From an uncultured Spirochaetia bacterium (GTDB lineage: Bacteria > Spirochaetota > Spirochaetia > CAKZLE01), in contig CAKZLE010000023.1 of assembly GCA_937125225.1 (NCBI GenBank), forward strand, positions 147,663 to 211,662: a stretch of 64,000 nt of DNA, in the 5' to 3' direction. A program made the translations under genes and the position numbers. The notes beneath the pieces are model-generated. The model worked only from the letters and a program-made list of their open reading frames with translations. It did not search any database and was not told the origin of the DNA. Positions 7,818 through 16,682 of this stretch are shown here, in pieces. The first letter of the stretch is position 1, and every line of letters begins with the position of its first letter.

Positions 7818-9875
7818 TCACAAGACCTTAGTCACCTCGACTGCTATCGTATGTGTCCTTGAACCATAGGATGGCATCGTTGGGATATCAGAGGTAAGCA
7901 TATTACAATCCTGATCACGGGTGTCCTGAGGATCCCAGAAACCCTCGAGTTTACAGATAGCACCTCTTATGATCTGACTGTCGAGGGAGACGATTCCTTC
8001 AAAACAACCTACTGGACTGATAACCCTCACAGAATCTCCATGTTCTATCCCCCTGCATCTCGCATCATCAAGATGCATCCAGATCGTATCATCTACCATT
8101 CCCTGCAGTGAAGGGATCTGTACATTCTGTGAATGGATACGGTATCGTGCATGAGGAGTGACCATCGTCAAGGGGTACTCCTTACTAGTAAAGAGATCCT
8201 GCAGAAGAGGATAATGATCGATACCTGCTGAATCAAGATGCTCTGATACGAGCTCTATCTTACCTGAGGGTGTAGTCAGTCGGTGGGTCTCAGGTTCTTT
8301 GAAGAAGTCCGTAAAGGCAACGAAGCCTCTCTTAGGGCTTGCAAAGAAGCCCTTCCTCTTGAAATGGTCGATATCATCGATCTCACTCTCATCAAGAAAT
8401 TGTTGAATCCACTGAGACTCACTCTTCCCCTCATCGAAGTCCTCTTTGAATCCTAACCGACTCGAGAGATCACAGAAGATCTGATAATCGGTCTTCACGC
8501 CAACAGGAGGTTCTATCACCTTCTGAGAATAGAAGAGGAACCCTGAATTCGAAGAACAGAGGTCCTCTCGCTCAGGGAACATCGCAACAGGAAGTATGAT
8601 ATCACTGTATCTGCAGGTCGGAGTCATGAACATCTCATGGGTGACGACAAAATCAACCTTACCAAAAGCATCTTTGACCTTAGTGGTATCGCTACTTTGT
8701 AGCAGATAGTTTCCACCGACATTATAGATCACTTTGATATCTGTGGGATATCCACCAGAGGTGCCCTGAAGAACCGCATCGGCCCACCTGTAGACAGGAA
8801 CACCATTACAGGTAGCAGGAGCAGTCATGGAGCCGTATCGAACCTTTGGGACCTTATTCCATTGCCCCCCACCGATACTACCACCACACGTTCCTCCATT
8901 ACCGGCCATCAACTGAAGGAATATCAGCAACCTTTGAAGGTTCTCTCCCCCCATGACCCTCTGAACCGAGAGACCGGGAAGAATTGCTGCAGGAATATCT
9001 GCTGTCAAAGCCTCGAATATCTGATCGATCATCTGTAAAGAAATCCCACATCGTGCGGAAGCTAGTTCAGGAGTCTTGGAGACCCCATCCACCTTACCAA
9101 GGAGATAATCTGCGATATCCTTGTGCCCCTCACAAACAGAATCGAGACTCTGTAATCTATCGGGAAACCTCTGGATACAGAGATATCCCAGAGCTGCTGC
9201 AAGATAGGAGTCTGTCCCTGGTCTGATACCGACCCATTCCCCTCCACACAGGGAGACACTCTTGGTCTCTCTCGGGTCGATGACGAAACAGGGGATACCC
9301 CGCTTCTTCACCTCTCTGAACACCGATTCTGATTCACACCCGAATCGGGTATCAAAGGGATTATAACCCCAGAGGATAATAGCTTTTGAGTGGAGAACCG
9401 TTCGTATATCGATTCCTACCGTCTTGGTCCCAAAGATATAAGGGTTGATGAAATCTACCACCTGAGAGCTATAGGTCCCAAGGGTATCGGTAAAGTCACC
9501 CATCATGGCAAGAAATCTTGAAGTGAGAGTATCAGTATTATGGAGAGCCCCTCTGCAGGAGCCAGAACCACCGAGTCTCATGATCTGAGCTGCATCGACA
9601 GTCCCGAGCCTCTCCACGATCTCTGTATAGGCTGTTTCCCAGCTGATAGGGATGAACTGATCCTCTCCCCGTCTACCGACTCTCTTCAAGGGAGTAGTCA
9701 GACGGTCCTCATGATAGAGTATCTCCGGCATACGATAACCTTTCACGCAACCCTGCATATAGGGAAGTCGTTCTGAGTTATCTGTTACCTTTAGCAGTAA
9801 CCCATTCTCTATATGGGCTTCGAGTGCACAACCTGCACCACAATCCTTGTTACATGATATGGGGAATCTTTCCAT
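7818..9875 (-). CDS. Molybdopterin-dependent oxidoreductase (DMSO reductase superfamily)
   Basis: 685 residues. Cysteines C8, C12, C16 and C43 form the N-terminal [4Fe-4S] site, followed by the usual four-domain bis-MGD fold with motifs GSGSCRG, WGYNPFDTRFG and DPRETKS. The likely molybdenum ligand lies in GTYSSQ near residue 140, so a serine-type active site as in DMSO/TMAO/biotin-sulfoxide reductases rather than Cys or Sec. The C-terminal MopB domain contains TPHARYRIHSQN. There is no Tat-type signal, so it is probably cytoplasmic. No membrane anchor, ferredoxin-like subunit or chaperone gene is adjacent. Start 9875 (ATG) is preferred over the GTG directly before it. Substrate unknown. Confidence 0.9.
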   Translation of the reverse strand: MERFPISCNKDCGAGCALEAHIENGLLLKVTDNSERLPYMQGCVKGYRMPEILYHEDRLTTPLKRVGRRGEDQFIPISWETAYTEIVERLGTVDAAQIMRLGGSGSCRGALHNTDTLTSRFLAMMGDFTDTLGTYSSQVVDFINPYIFGTKTVGIDIRTVLHSKAIILWGYNPFDTRFGCESESVFREVKKRGIPCFVIDPRETKSVSLCGGEWVGIRPGTDSYLAAALGYLCIQRFPDRLQSLDSVCEGHKDIADYLLGKVDGVSKTPELASARCGISLQMIDQIFEALTADIPAAILPGLSVQRVMGGENLQRLLIFLQLMAGNGGTCGGSIGGGQWNKVPKVRYGSMTAPATCNGVPVYRWADAVLQGTSGGYPTDIKVIYNVGGNYLLQSSDTTKVKDAFGKVDFVVTHEMFMTPTCRYSDIILPVAMFPEREDLCSSNSGFLFYSQKVIEPPVGVKTDYQIFCDLSSRLGFKEDFDEGKSESQWIQQFLDESEIDDIDHFKRKGFFASPKRGFVAFTDFFKEPETHRLTTPSGKIELVSEHLDSAGIDHYPLLQDLFTSKEYPLTMVTPHARYRIHSQNVQIPSLQGMVDDTIWMHLDDARCRGIEHGDSVRVISPVGCFEGIVSLDSQIIRGAICKLEGFWDPQDTRDQDCNMLTSDIPTMPSYGSRTHTIAVEVTKVL

Positions 9876-9900
9876 CACTATCCTCTCTATTCTTTAGATG

Positions 9901-9940
9901 ATTCTAATATATGGGTTTTTTCTTTTCAATCTGTTATACT
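9901..9940. promoter_or_regulatory. Divergent promoters of the molybdoenzyme and the DUF1820 gene
   Basis: Minus strand: TTGAAA (9924-9929), 17 bases, TAGAAT (9901-9906), giving a good promoter for the molybdoenzyme. Plus strand: extended -10 TGTTATACT (9932-9940) for the DUF1820 gene, with a poor -35. The two RNA polymerase footprints overlap. Confidence 0.5.
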
Positions 9941-9968
9941 TCCCAATCATCAGTAATGGAGGTCTTTC

Positions 9969-10265
9969 GTGTCAATCTACCGAATTCATTTCACCTGGAA
10001 ATCAAAAGAGGTCACTCTCAGCGCAAAGCTTCTCGATATGACACATCCCTACTTCGTTTCGATCAAGGAGATTCTCTTACCGAAGGCTAGTTCATTGATC
10101 ATCGATCCCGGTAGAGAGGAGTTCGAGAAGACCTTCGGGAAGGCTAACCATCTCATGATCCCCTTTCAGGGAGTCTCTCTCATAGAGGAGATCGATGAGA
10201 AAGATATCGAGAATGAGAAGAGGATATCTGCCTTCTCTATCATAGAGACAGAGAGGAAAAACTAG
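9969..10265 (+). CDS. DUF1820 family protein
   Basis: 98 residues, matching the length of the DUF1820 family, a small single-domain protein of unknown function. Recognisable elements are IYRIHF at the N-terminus, the central SSLIIDPGREEFEKTFGK (family SSLVVDPxEErLkxEF), and IPFQGVSLIEEID (family IPxxAVxRIDEV). The start is GTG, placed eight bases after GGAGG. The next gene's ATG follows its stop codon immediately, so the two are coupled. It leads a same-strand run ending with lon and a U32 protein, suggesting a housekeeping context, but no function can be assigned. Confidence 0.82.
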   Translation: MSIYRIHFTWKSKEVTLSAKLLDMTHPYFVSIKEILLPKASSLIIDPGREEFEKTFGKANHLMIPFQGVSLIEEIDEKDIENEKRISAFSIIETERKN

Positions 10266-11009
10266 ATGATCCTGATAGCAGGGGACAGCCTTACCGCAGG
10301 TAATATCGGAATAGGTTTCACAGAGTTTCTCCCTGAAGGATCATATCTTTTCAGGGGAATCGATGGGGATACGATGAGAGGGGTAACCTCAAGGACTCTT
10401 CGCTATATCAGACAGTCTAAGATAAGGACTCAACTCCGTGGGATAGTCCTTGAATGTGGGACCAATGATGTATTGCTCCCCTATCTTCTTAGTAGCCCCC
10501 TCAAGCTTTTGAGGGATTCTGCTCATACACTGATCAGAGAATCCTCTGAACCGTCAGGTGATTCACTTGAATTCTACACTATCTACAGAGAACGGCTGAG
10601 AGCTATCATCAAGGAGACCTCCGGTATACTCGAGACTAACCAGATAGCGATCACGACTCTACCACCCATTGGAGAGGATCTTGACCATGAGCTACAAGAT
10701 CTCAGAAAAGGTCATAATACTCAGATAAGAAGGATCTCAGAGGAGTTTTGCCTCTCACTGATCGATCTAGAGGCAGCGATGCTAAGACTCTACCGGGAAT
10801 CTCCACCGTTCAAAGAATCCCCCTACTTCATGGATGATCCCGGTAATTTCATCATCGATGCAAGACTCATAGCCTCTGATCATCGTAAAGCCCTGGCTCT
10901 TACACAAAAGCGTGGTCTGAACTATACTATTGATGGACTACATTTTAATGCAAACGGAGCAAGAGCGTTAGCTATTCCATTCAGTGAGTTCATAGAGACC
11001 CTAAATTAG
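10266..11009 (+). CDS. SGNH/GDSL-family hydrolase
   Basis: 247 residues. Block I is GDSLTAG (residues 6-12, nucleophile serine), block III is GTND near residue 65, and block V is DGLHFN near residue 225, supplying the Asp and His. That is a complete SGNH catalytic set. There is no signal peptide, so a cytoplasmic esterase or acyl-hydrolase is expected; the substrate is not predictable. The start codon directly abuts the DUF1820 stop. Lon follows after 80 bases. Confidence 0.88.
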   Translation: MILIAGDSLTAGNIGIGFTEFLPEGSYLFRGIDGDTMRGVTSRTLRYIRQSKIRTQLRGIVLECGTNDVLLPYLLSSPLKLLRDSAHTLIRESSEPSGDSLEFYTIYRERLRAIIKETSGILETNQIAITTLPPIGEDLDHELQDLRKGHNTQIRRISEEFCLSLIDLEAAMLRLYRESPPFKESPYFMDDPGNFIIDARLIASDHRKALALTQKRGLNYTIDGLHFNANGARALAIPFSEFIETLN

Positions 11010-11089
11010 GATATTCTCGATTTTAGCCTTTCCTCTTGCTCACAGATTGATTACATTTAACTGTGCATAAATCGTATGAGGAGGAATGG

Positions 11090-13453
11090 ATGTCAGAGAA
11101 CACCACCATATTGCCTATTAATCAAATACTGCCACATCACCTATTCATGGTACCCTTGACCGGTAACCCGATATTCCCAGGGATCTTTACCCCTTTAGTC
11201 ATTGAGGACGAAGAGGATATCACCGTTATCGAGGCAGCAATGGAAAGAGACAATCTGATTGGGCTCATCCTTACCAAAGAGACCGAGAAAGATGGATACG
11301 ATCCTGAGAATCTCTACCGAATCGGAACTGTCGCAAAGATCGTGAAAAAGATCAAACTGCCTGACGGTGGACTCAATATATTCATCTCGACTCTCAAGAG
11401 ATTCGAGGTAAAACGATATATATCGGAAGAGAAACCTTTGACTGCCATCGTCGATTATATCGAACCTGTCGAAGAACGTGATGATGAGATCAAAGCCCTC
11501 ACCCGTTCACTACTCATCGAGATGAAACAACTCTCAAAATCGAATCCACTCTTCACCGAAGAGATGCGACTTAATATGGTGAATATCGATGAGCCGGGTA
11601 AGATCGCTGACTTCATCACCTCGATCATGAATATCGATAGGGAACAGCAGCAAGAGATACTTGAGACCGTATTGGTTCGAGATAGACTCGAGCAGGTACT
11701 TATCTTCATCAAACGAGAACAGGATCTCATGAAACTTCAGCAGAAGATCCAGAACAGGATCAATAAGAAGATCGAGAAGAATCAAAGAGACTATTTCCTC
11801 AGAGAGGAGCTCAAAGCTATCCAACAAGAGTTGGGAATCGCTGATGATCCTCGGACTCTTGCCTATGATCAGTTCAAAGAACTCATTGAGACCCTCCCTC
11901 TGAATCCAGAGGCCTATGAACAGGCGACTAGGGAACTTGAGAAGTTCCAGTTCCTCGATCCGAACTCAGCAGAGTCATCAGTGACACGTAATTACCTTGA
12001 GACTATGACCTCACTCCCCTGGAAGGATGCAGTCCCAAAGAACTTCAATCTGAAGAAGGCGATAAGGATCCTTGATCGGGACCATTATGGTATGCAGGAT
12101 GTGAAGAATAGGATCATTGAACATCTCTCAGTTCGAAAACTGAAACAGGACACAAAGGGTTCCATCATCTGTCTTGTCGGTCCTCCAGGAGTCGGGAAGA
12201 CCTCTGTCGGAAGGTCCATCGCACGTGCACTCAATAAAGAGTTCTTCAGATTCTCTGTAGGGGGAATGCGTGATGAAGCAGAGATCAAGGGTCACAGAAG
12301 GACCTATGTAGGGGCTATGCCCGGAAAGATCATTCAAGGACTCAAGATCGTTAAGACCAAGGACCCTGTGTTCATGATCGATGAGATCGATAAGATGGGA
12401 GCCTCCTATCAGGGAGACCCCTCATCCGCACTGCTCGAGGTCCTTGACCCTGAACAGAATGATAACTTCAGGGATCATTATCTCGATGTACCCTTCGACC
12501 TCTCACAGATCCTGTTCGTCGTCACGGCGAACACCCTCGACACCATCCCAAGACCTCTACTTGATAGAATGGAGATCATTCGACTCTCAGGGTATATCGC
12601 TCAAGAGAAGATCGCGATCGCAAAAAAATACCTTGTTCCGAAATCGCTTGATCGTAATGGTCTGACAAAAGGTCAAGTGAGCTTCAAACAGAGATCACTT
12701 ACTCGTATTGCCGATGAGTATGCAAGAGAGGCAGGTGTGAGGAACTTTGAGAAAGCTCTCAATAAGATCCTTCGAAAGGTCGCTAAGAAAGTTGTTGCTG
12801 AGGAGATCGAACTACCATTAGTCGTAGAATCTGGCTCGATCGAAGAATACTTGGGCAAGCCGATATTCAGAGAGGATGAGATCAAAAAGGCAGAACGTCC
12901 CGGGATGACAGTAGGTCTTGCATGGACCAACTTCGGTGGAGATACCCTCCTGATCGAAGCAGTGAACATCAAAGGGAAAGAGGGATTGAAACTCACAGGA
13001 CAGATGGGCGATGTCATGAAAGAATCTGCCGGTATCTCCTATACCTATGTTCGCCATATTGCCGAAGCCTATGGGATCGACCCTAGTTTCTTTAATAAGA
13101 ATGTGATACACCTTCATATTCCTGAAGGTGCTACACCAAAAGATGGTCCATCAGCAGGTATTACCATGGCCACGACATTGATGTCTTTAGCCATGGATAA
13201 GAAGATTCGGGCGAATCTGGCCATGACTGGAGAACTGTCATTGACTGGTAAAGTCCTTCCCATCGGTGGACTCAAAGAGAAGGTCATCGCGGCTAGAAGA
13301 AACAAGATAAAGACGATCATCATCCCGGCTCAGAACCAACGAGACCTTGATGAGATTCCTGAGTATATAAAGAAGGGGATAACCTTCCATACAGCTTCTC
13401 GTCTAGAAGAGGTGTTGGAAGTCGCTTTCACCCATCTAGCAAAGAAAGATTAG
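11090..13453 (+). CDS. lon: ATP-dependent protease La
   Basis: 787 residues, the standard LonA length. It degrades damaged and regulatory proteins in the cytoplasm as a hexamer. Order: LAN substrate-binding domain (~1-200), coiled region, AAA+ module with Walker A GPPGVGKTS and Walker B FMIDEIDKM, then the P domain. The catalytic Ser in KDGPSAG lies near residue 688 and Lys in GGLKEKV near 730. A longer in-frame GTG start at 11063 was rejected because GAGGAGG lies just before the ATG at 11090. No CIRCE-like operator is visible upstream. The U32 gene follows after 11 bases. Confidence 0.98.
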   Translation: MSENTTILPINQILPHHLFMVPLTGNPIFPGIFTPLVIEDEEDITVIEAAMERDNLIGLILTKETEKDGYDPENLYRIGTVAKIVKKIKLPDGGLNIFISTLKRFEVKRYISEEKPLTAIVDYIEPVEERDDEIKALTRSLLIEMKQLSKSNPLFTEEMRLNMVNIDEPGKIADFITSIMNIDREQQQEILETVLVRDRLEQVLIFIKREQDLMKLQQKIQNRINKKIEKNQRDYFLREELKAIQQELGIADDPRTLAYDQFKELIETLPLNPEAYEQATRELEKFQFLDPNSAESSVTRNYLETMTSLPWKDAVPKNFNLKKAIRILDRDHYGMQDVKNRIIEHLSVRKLKQDTKGSIICLVGPPGVGKTSVGRSIARALNKEFFRFSVGGMRDEAEIKGHRRTYVGAMPGKIIQGLKIVKTKDPVFMIDEIDKMGASYQGDPSSALLEVLDPEQNDNFRDHYLDVPFDLSQILFVVTANTLDTIPRPLLDRMEIIRLSGYIAQEKIAIAKKYLVPKSLDRNGLTKGQVSFKQRSLTRIADEYAREAGVRNFEKALNKILRKVAKKVVAEEIELPLVVESGSIEEYLGKPIFREDEIKKAERPGMTVGLAWTNFGGDTLLIEAVNIKGKEGLKLTGQMGDVMKESAGISYTYVRHIAEAYGIDPSFFNKNVIHLHIPEGATPKDGPSAGITMATTLMSLAMDKKIRANLAMTGELSLTGKVLPIGGLKEKVIAARRNKIKTIIIPAQNQRDLDEIPEYIKKGITFHTASRLEEVLEVAFTHLAKKD

Positions 13454-13464
13454 AAGAGGATAAC

Positions 13465-14694
13465 ATGGAACTATTGGCTCCGGCAGGAAATCTAGAAAAA
13501 CTCTATTATGCATATACCTATGGTGCAGATGCAGCATATATAGGCCTCAGTAACTTCTCCCTTCGTGCACGAGCCGAGAATTTCCATGGAGATCAATGGA
13601 GGCGTATCAAAGAGGTCAAAGGGGATAAGAAACTCTTTGGGGCAGTGAATATCTACTTTCATAATGGGGATCTCTCAAAACTGCAGGAGTCCTATGAGTA
13701 TATTGAACAGTATCCTCTAGATGCCTTTATCGTCAGTGACCTTGGAGCAGCCTCACTCTTGAAGAACCGTTTTCCCGATATTCCATTACACCTCAGTACA
13801 CAGGCAAACTGTATCAATGCTGAGGCTGCAAAGGTGTATCAGTCACTCGGTTTTGAGAGGATCGTTCTTGGTCGGGAGACTAGTCTCGATGAGATCAAAG
13901 CGATCAAGGATGCGGTTCCTGATCTTGAGCTAGAGACTTTCGTTCATGGTGCGATGTGTATCGCCTACTCCGGAAGATGTTTCCTGAGTCGATACCTCTC
14001 TGACAGGTCTGCTAACCAGGGAGATTGTGCCCACTCCTGTAGATGGGACTACCAGGTGAACTCACTCGACCTCGCGCTAGAGGAGAAACAGAGACCCGGA
14101 GAGTACTTCCCTATCTATGAGGGAGAGAATTTCACTTCGATCCTCTCCTCGAAAGATATGTGTATGATAGATTACCTGAAGGATCTCAAGGCCGCAGGAG
14201 TGGACTCACTCAAGGTCGAAGGTCGTATGAAGTCGATCTACTATGCTGCAGTCACAACTAGAGCCTATAGAAAAGCATTGGATGCTCTAGAGGCAGGAAA
14301 ATCAGATGAGTCCTGGCAGGGTTATAAGGATGAGCTGTACAAAGTAAGCAGACGCGAATACTCTACCGGATTCTATTTCGATAAAGAGGACATCGAGGCC
14401 TCGACTCAAAAGAGTTATGACCGTGAGTACCTGTTTCTCGGATCTGTCGGAGAGAAGGCAGATAATGGATATTATGAACTGACTGTCAAGAATCAGATCA
14501 GAGAGGATGACACGATCGAATATATCGGACCTGATATCCTCTTCATAGAGGATACCTCTTTCACTATCGTTGATGAGAATTATCATCCTGTAGTGAAGGC
14601 AGATCATGGGAAGACCTACTTCATCAAAGCCTCCCAACCGGTCGAACCCGGGTATATCCTCAGAAAGAAGAGAGATCCCGACTGTGCTAATTAG
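13465..14694 (+). CDS. U32-family protein (TrhP/RlhA-like)
   Basis: 409 residues. The N-terminus MELLAPAGNLEKL and the TQANCINAEAAKVY region are typical of the U32 family. The family signature ETFVHGAMCIAYSGRCFLSR appears near residue 155, with downstream cysteines in DCAHSC that in relatives help hold an Fe-S cluster. Although classed as collagenase-like peptidases, characterised bacterial relatives TrhP and RlhA hydroxylate tRNA U34 or 23S rRNA. This length and architecture fit TrhP best, which I infer rather than see. AGAGGA precedes the ATG, and the gene is directly downstream of lon. Confidence 0.87.
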   Translation: MELLAPAGNLEKLYYAYTYGADAAYIGLSNFSLRARAENFHGDQWRRIKEVKGDKKLFGAVNIYFHNGDLSKLQESYEYIEQYPLDAFIVSDLGAASLLKNRFPDIPLHLSTQANCINAEAAKVYQSLGFERIVLGRETSLDEIKAIKDAVPDLELETFVHGAMCIAYSGRCFLSRYLSDRSANQGDCAHSCRWDYQVNSLDLALEEKQRPGEYFPIYEGENFTSILSSKDMCMIDYLKDLKAAGVDSLKVEGRMKSIYYAAVTTRAYRKALDALEAGKSDESWQGYKDELYKVSRREYSTGFYFDKEDIEASTQKSYDREYLFLGSVGEKADNGYYELTVKNQIREDDTIEYIGPDILFIEDTSFTIVDENYHPVVKADHGKTYFIKASQPVEPGYILRKKRDPDCAN

Positions 14695-14717
14695 CAGTCA
14701 AGCCAGAATCGCATAGA

Positions 14718-15380
14718 CTACTGCTCTCTTCTTAACTCAGTTATATGCTTTCCTGGAGATACTTTGACCGGACAGACTCTACTACAGATAAAATGCTTAT
14801 CACAACCAGAGACCCCGGTCTCACCATATGCGAGAGCTCTCAGCTCTCGTATCTCATCGGGATCCTTTCGTTTGAGTATCTCTGTGTGGATCGCTGCTAA
14901 TGGTGAGGGGCCGAGAAATCTCTCAGATACCGGACAGGCTGAGATACAGGATCCACACTCTATACAGTTCTCGAACCTGACCCAACTTGCTATCCCATCA
15001 GGAGGGAGTACTTCGGTATTGAGTTCACTATCACGCAAGTAGGAGTTCACCGGCATCTTCTGTACCATCGAAGAGATATCGACCACGAGGTCTGAGATTA
15101 TCCTGAAGGAATCTAGAGGTCTCACTGAGATCTTCCGATCCGGGAACTCAGAAAGCCTGGTCATACAGGCTAGACGTTGGGTACCCTCGATAATACAGGC
15201 ACAGGTACCGCAGGAGCCATGATGGCAGGAATGTCTGTATTGCAGAGAGCTATCCATGGTATATCGGATCTCATCAAGGGCATCAAGGATCGTGAGTTCA
15301 TCGCTCAGATTGAGAACGAACTCCATATACTCCTCCTCTCTCAGAATGGAGATGCTATACATATGTTCATCAGTTCCCAT
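14718..15380 (-). CDS. SdhB/FrdB-like iron-sulfur protein
   Basis: 220 residues. The N-terminal domain binds a [2Fe-2S] cluster (CHHGSCGTC plus a later Cys, residues ~52-74). The C-terminal domain has CIECGSCISACP and CDKHFICSRVCP for [4Fe-4S] and [3Fe-4S]/[4Fe-4S] clusters. This is the succinate dehydrogenase/fumarate reductase B-subunit arrangement, which passes electrons between a flavoprotein and quinone or another carrier. No SdhA or membrane anchor is nearby; instead it overlaps a GlpA-like flavoprotein by 11 bases. The start at 15380 (AGAGGAT upstream) is preferred over an in-frame codon at 15422 inside the neighbour. Confidence 0.88.
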   Translation of the reverse strand: MGTDEHMYSISILREEEYMEFVLNLSDELTILDALDEIRYTMDSSLQYRHSCHHGSCGTCACIIEGTQRLACMTRLSEFPDRKISVRPLDSFRIISDLVVDISSMVQKMPVNSYLRDSELNTEVLPPDGIASWVRFENCIECGSCISACPVSERFLGPSPLAAIHTEILKRKDPDEIRELRALAYGETGVSGCDKHFICSRVCPVKVSPGKHITELRREQ

Positions 15381-16563
15381 GGTATCCTCTCTTATAGAAC
15401 TCTCGATGTGAAGGTAGTACAATATCAGCAGTCGTACAGGGTATCTCTACTCCTATCTTCTTACAGACCATATCGGTGGCCACTTCTCCCATACCTCTGA
15501 GAGTCGTAGCCTTCCCTCCTACGATACTCACCATATTGTCGATCTTATCAGCGATCTCATGATCGATCGCGGCAAAGTCACGACTGAGAGCACGTACATC
15601 CTCTGCATCCTGTGAGACCCCATACAGAGGTCTTGCAGCAGCCCATGCCGTATGGAACTTCTGTTCACTGAAACCAGGGAACATGGCCTCTGCTGATTCA
15701 TAGAGGAAGGGAATATCTCCCTCATGGATCCGTACGATATCAGGGTCCTCAGAGAGCCATTGGGTAGAACCTATGATAGTCAGTCCTCTCTGAGGTACGA
15801 TGATATCACCGTCACCTGCCTTATGGAGTCTACTCACCACCATATTCGACATCCGCCCCTTCACCACGAGCATCGTCCCAGGAGAGGGAGCGACCTGTAA
15901 AGGAATCCCTGCCATCTGAGCGATCTGTCCTGCCCAGGGACCTGCAGCATTGATGAAAAGATCTGCATCAATTGTACGCTGTTCCCCATTCGTATGATCG
16001 ACGACCGAGATGGAATCTATATGTTCATCACTCGTATTGATGGCTATGACCTCTGTATAGGGACATATCTGTGCATTTTGAGTCTCAAGTGCGCCTGCAG
16101 CGAAACTGATAACCAATCGCCATGGGTCGATCGTACCATCTGGTACGACTACCGCAGCTTTGATCTTCACAGAAAGGGCCTTCTCATAGTTCAAAGCTTG
16201 TGGTACGGGAATCTCCTGAGCTGGAATATCTGATTCCAGGCAGGCCTCGATGAACTGTTCACGATAGGACATATCTTCATCATCAACTGCGACGAAGAGC
16301 CCCTTATTATACTCTATAGCCTGTGGGGCGATCTTTCTTAGGATCTCACTCTCATGCATACATTCACGGGCAATATTCCTGTCACCCATAGCATAGCGTG
16401 CACCGCAGTGAAGCTGGCCATGATGTCTTCCCGTCGTTCCGGAAGTCAACTCCCCACGCTCTATGAGGGTCACTTTGAAACCACGTCTACAAAGATCGTA
16501 CATGGTGGCGATTCCCGTCCCCCCACCTCCGATCACTACGATGTGACCGAGTCTATTACTCAT
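15370..16563 (-). CDS. GlpA-like FAD-dependent oxidoreductase
   Basis: 397 residues. The FAD-binding GGGGTGIA motif lies at residues 12-19, followed by ERGELTSGTTGRHHGQLHCG, the hallmark region of GlpA/GlpD-type glycerol-3-phosphate dehydrogenases. NAAGPWAGQIA and the C-terminal VGGKATTLRGM also match. Anaerobic GlpA proteins are about 540 residues with a C-terminal BFD-type [2Fe-2S] domain; that domain is absent, and the following FrdB-like gene could supply the Fe-S relay. The likely reaction is oxidation of glycerol-3-phosphate to dihydroxyacetone phosphate; an L-2-hydroxyacid dehydrogenase (LhgO-like) is the alternative. GAGGAG precedes the ATG. Confidence 0.85.
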   Translation of the reverse strand: MSNRLGHIVVIGGGGTGIATMYDLCRRGFKVTLIERGELTSGTTGRHHGQLHCGARYAMGDRNIARECMHESEILRKIAPQAIEYNKGLFVAVDDEDMSYREQFIEACLESDIPAQEIPVPQALNYEKALSVKIKAAVVVPDGTIDPWRLVISFAAGALETQNAQICPYTEVIAINTSDEHIDSISVVDHTNGEQRTIDADLFINAAGPWAGQIAQMAGIPLQVAPSPGTMLVVKGRMSNMVVSRLHKAGDGDIIVPQRGLTIIGSTQWLSEDPDIVRIHEGDIPFLYESAEAMFPGFSEQKFHTAWAAARPLYGVSQDAEDVRALSRDFAAIDHEIADKIDNMVSIVGGKATTLRGMGEVATDMVCKKIGVEIPCTTADIVLPSHREFYKRGYHGN

Positions 16564-16621
16564 AGTCTACTCCTCGTCCTCATGATGTTCCTTAAGATTT
16601 ATATAGTACCATGAAGATCAA

Positions 16622-16652
16622 TAAAAAAGGTGAATCAATTTCTTGATTCACC
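16622..16652 (-). terminator. Rho-independent terminator after putP
   Basis: Perfect 10-base stem (16629-16638 with 16643-16652) and 4-base loop, followed on the minus strand by six T (16623-16628). It lies 30 bases beyond the putP stop. Confidence 0.85.
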
Positions 16653-16682
16653 CATGTATCTTTGAACCTATGTACTAGGTCA

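Noticed and set aside
7818..9875. Selenocysteine-containing formate dehydrogenase
   Set aside because: There is no in-frame TGA; the active-site region reads GTYSSQ, a serine-type ligand.
11010..11089. Heat-shock (CIRCE-like) operator in front of lon
   Set aside because: No TTAGCACTC-N9-GAGTGCTAA or similar inverted repeat is present.
14694..14740. Terminator between the convergent U32 and iron-sulfur genes
   Set aside because: Only a 6-base AGCAGT/ACTGCT pairing with a long loop and no T run.
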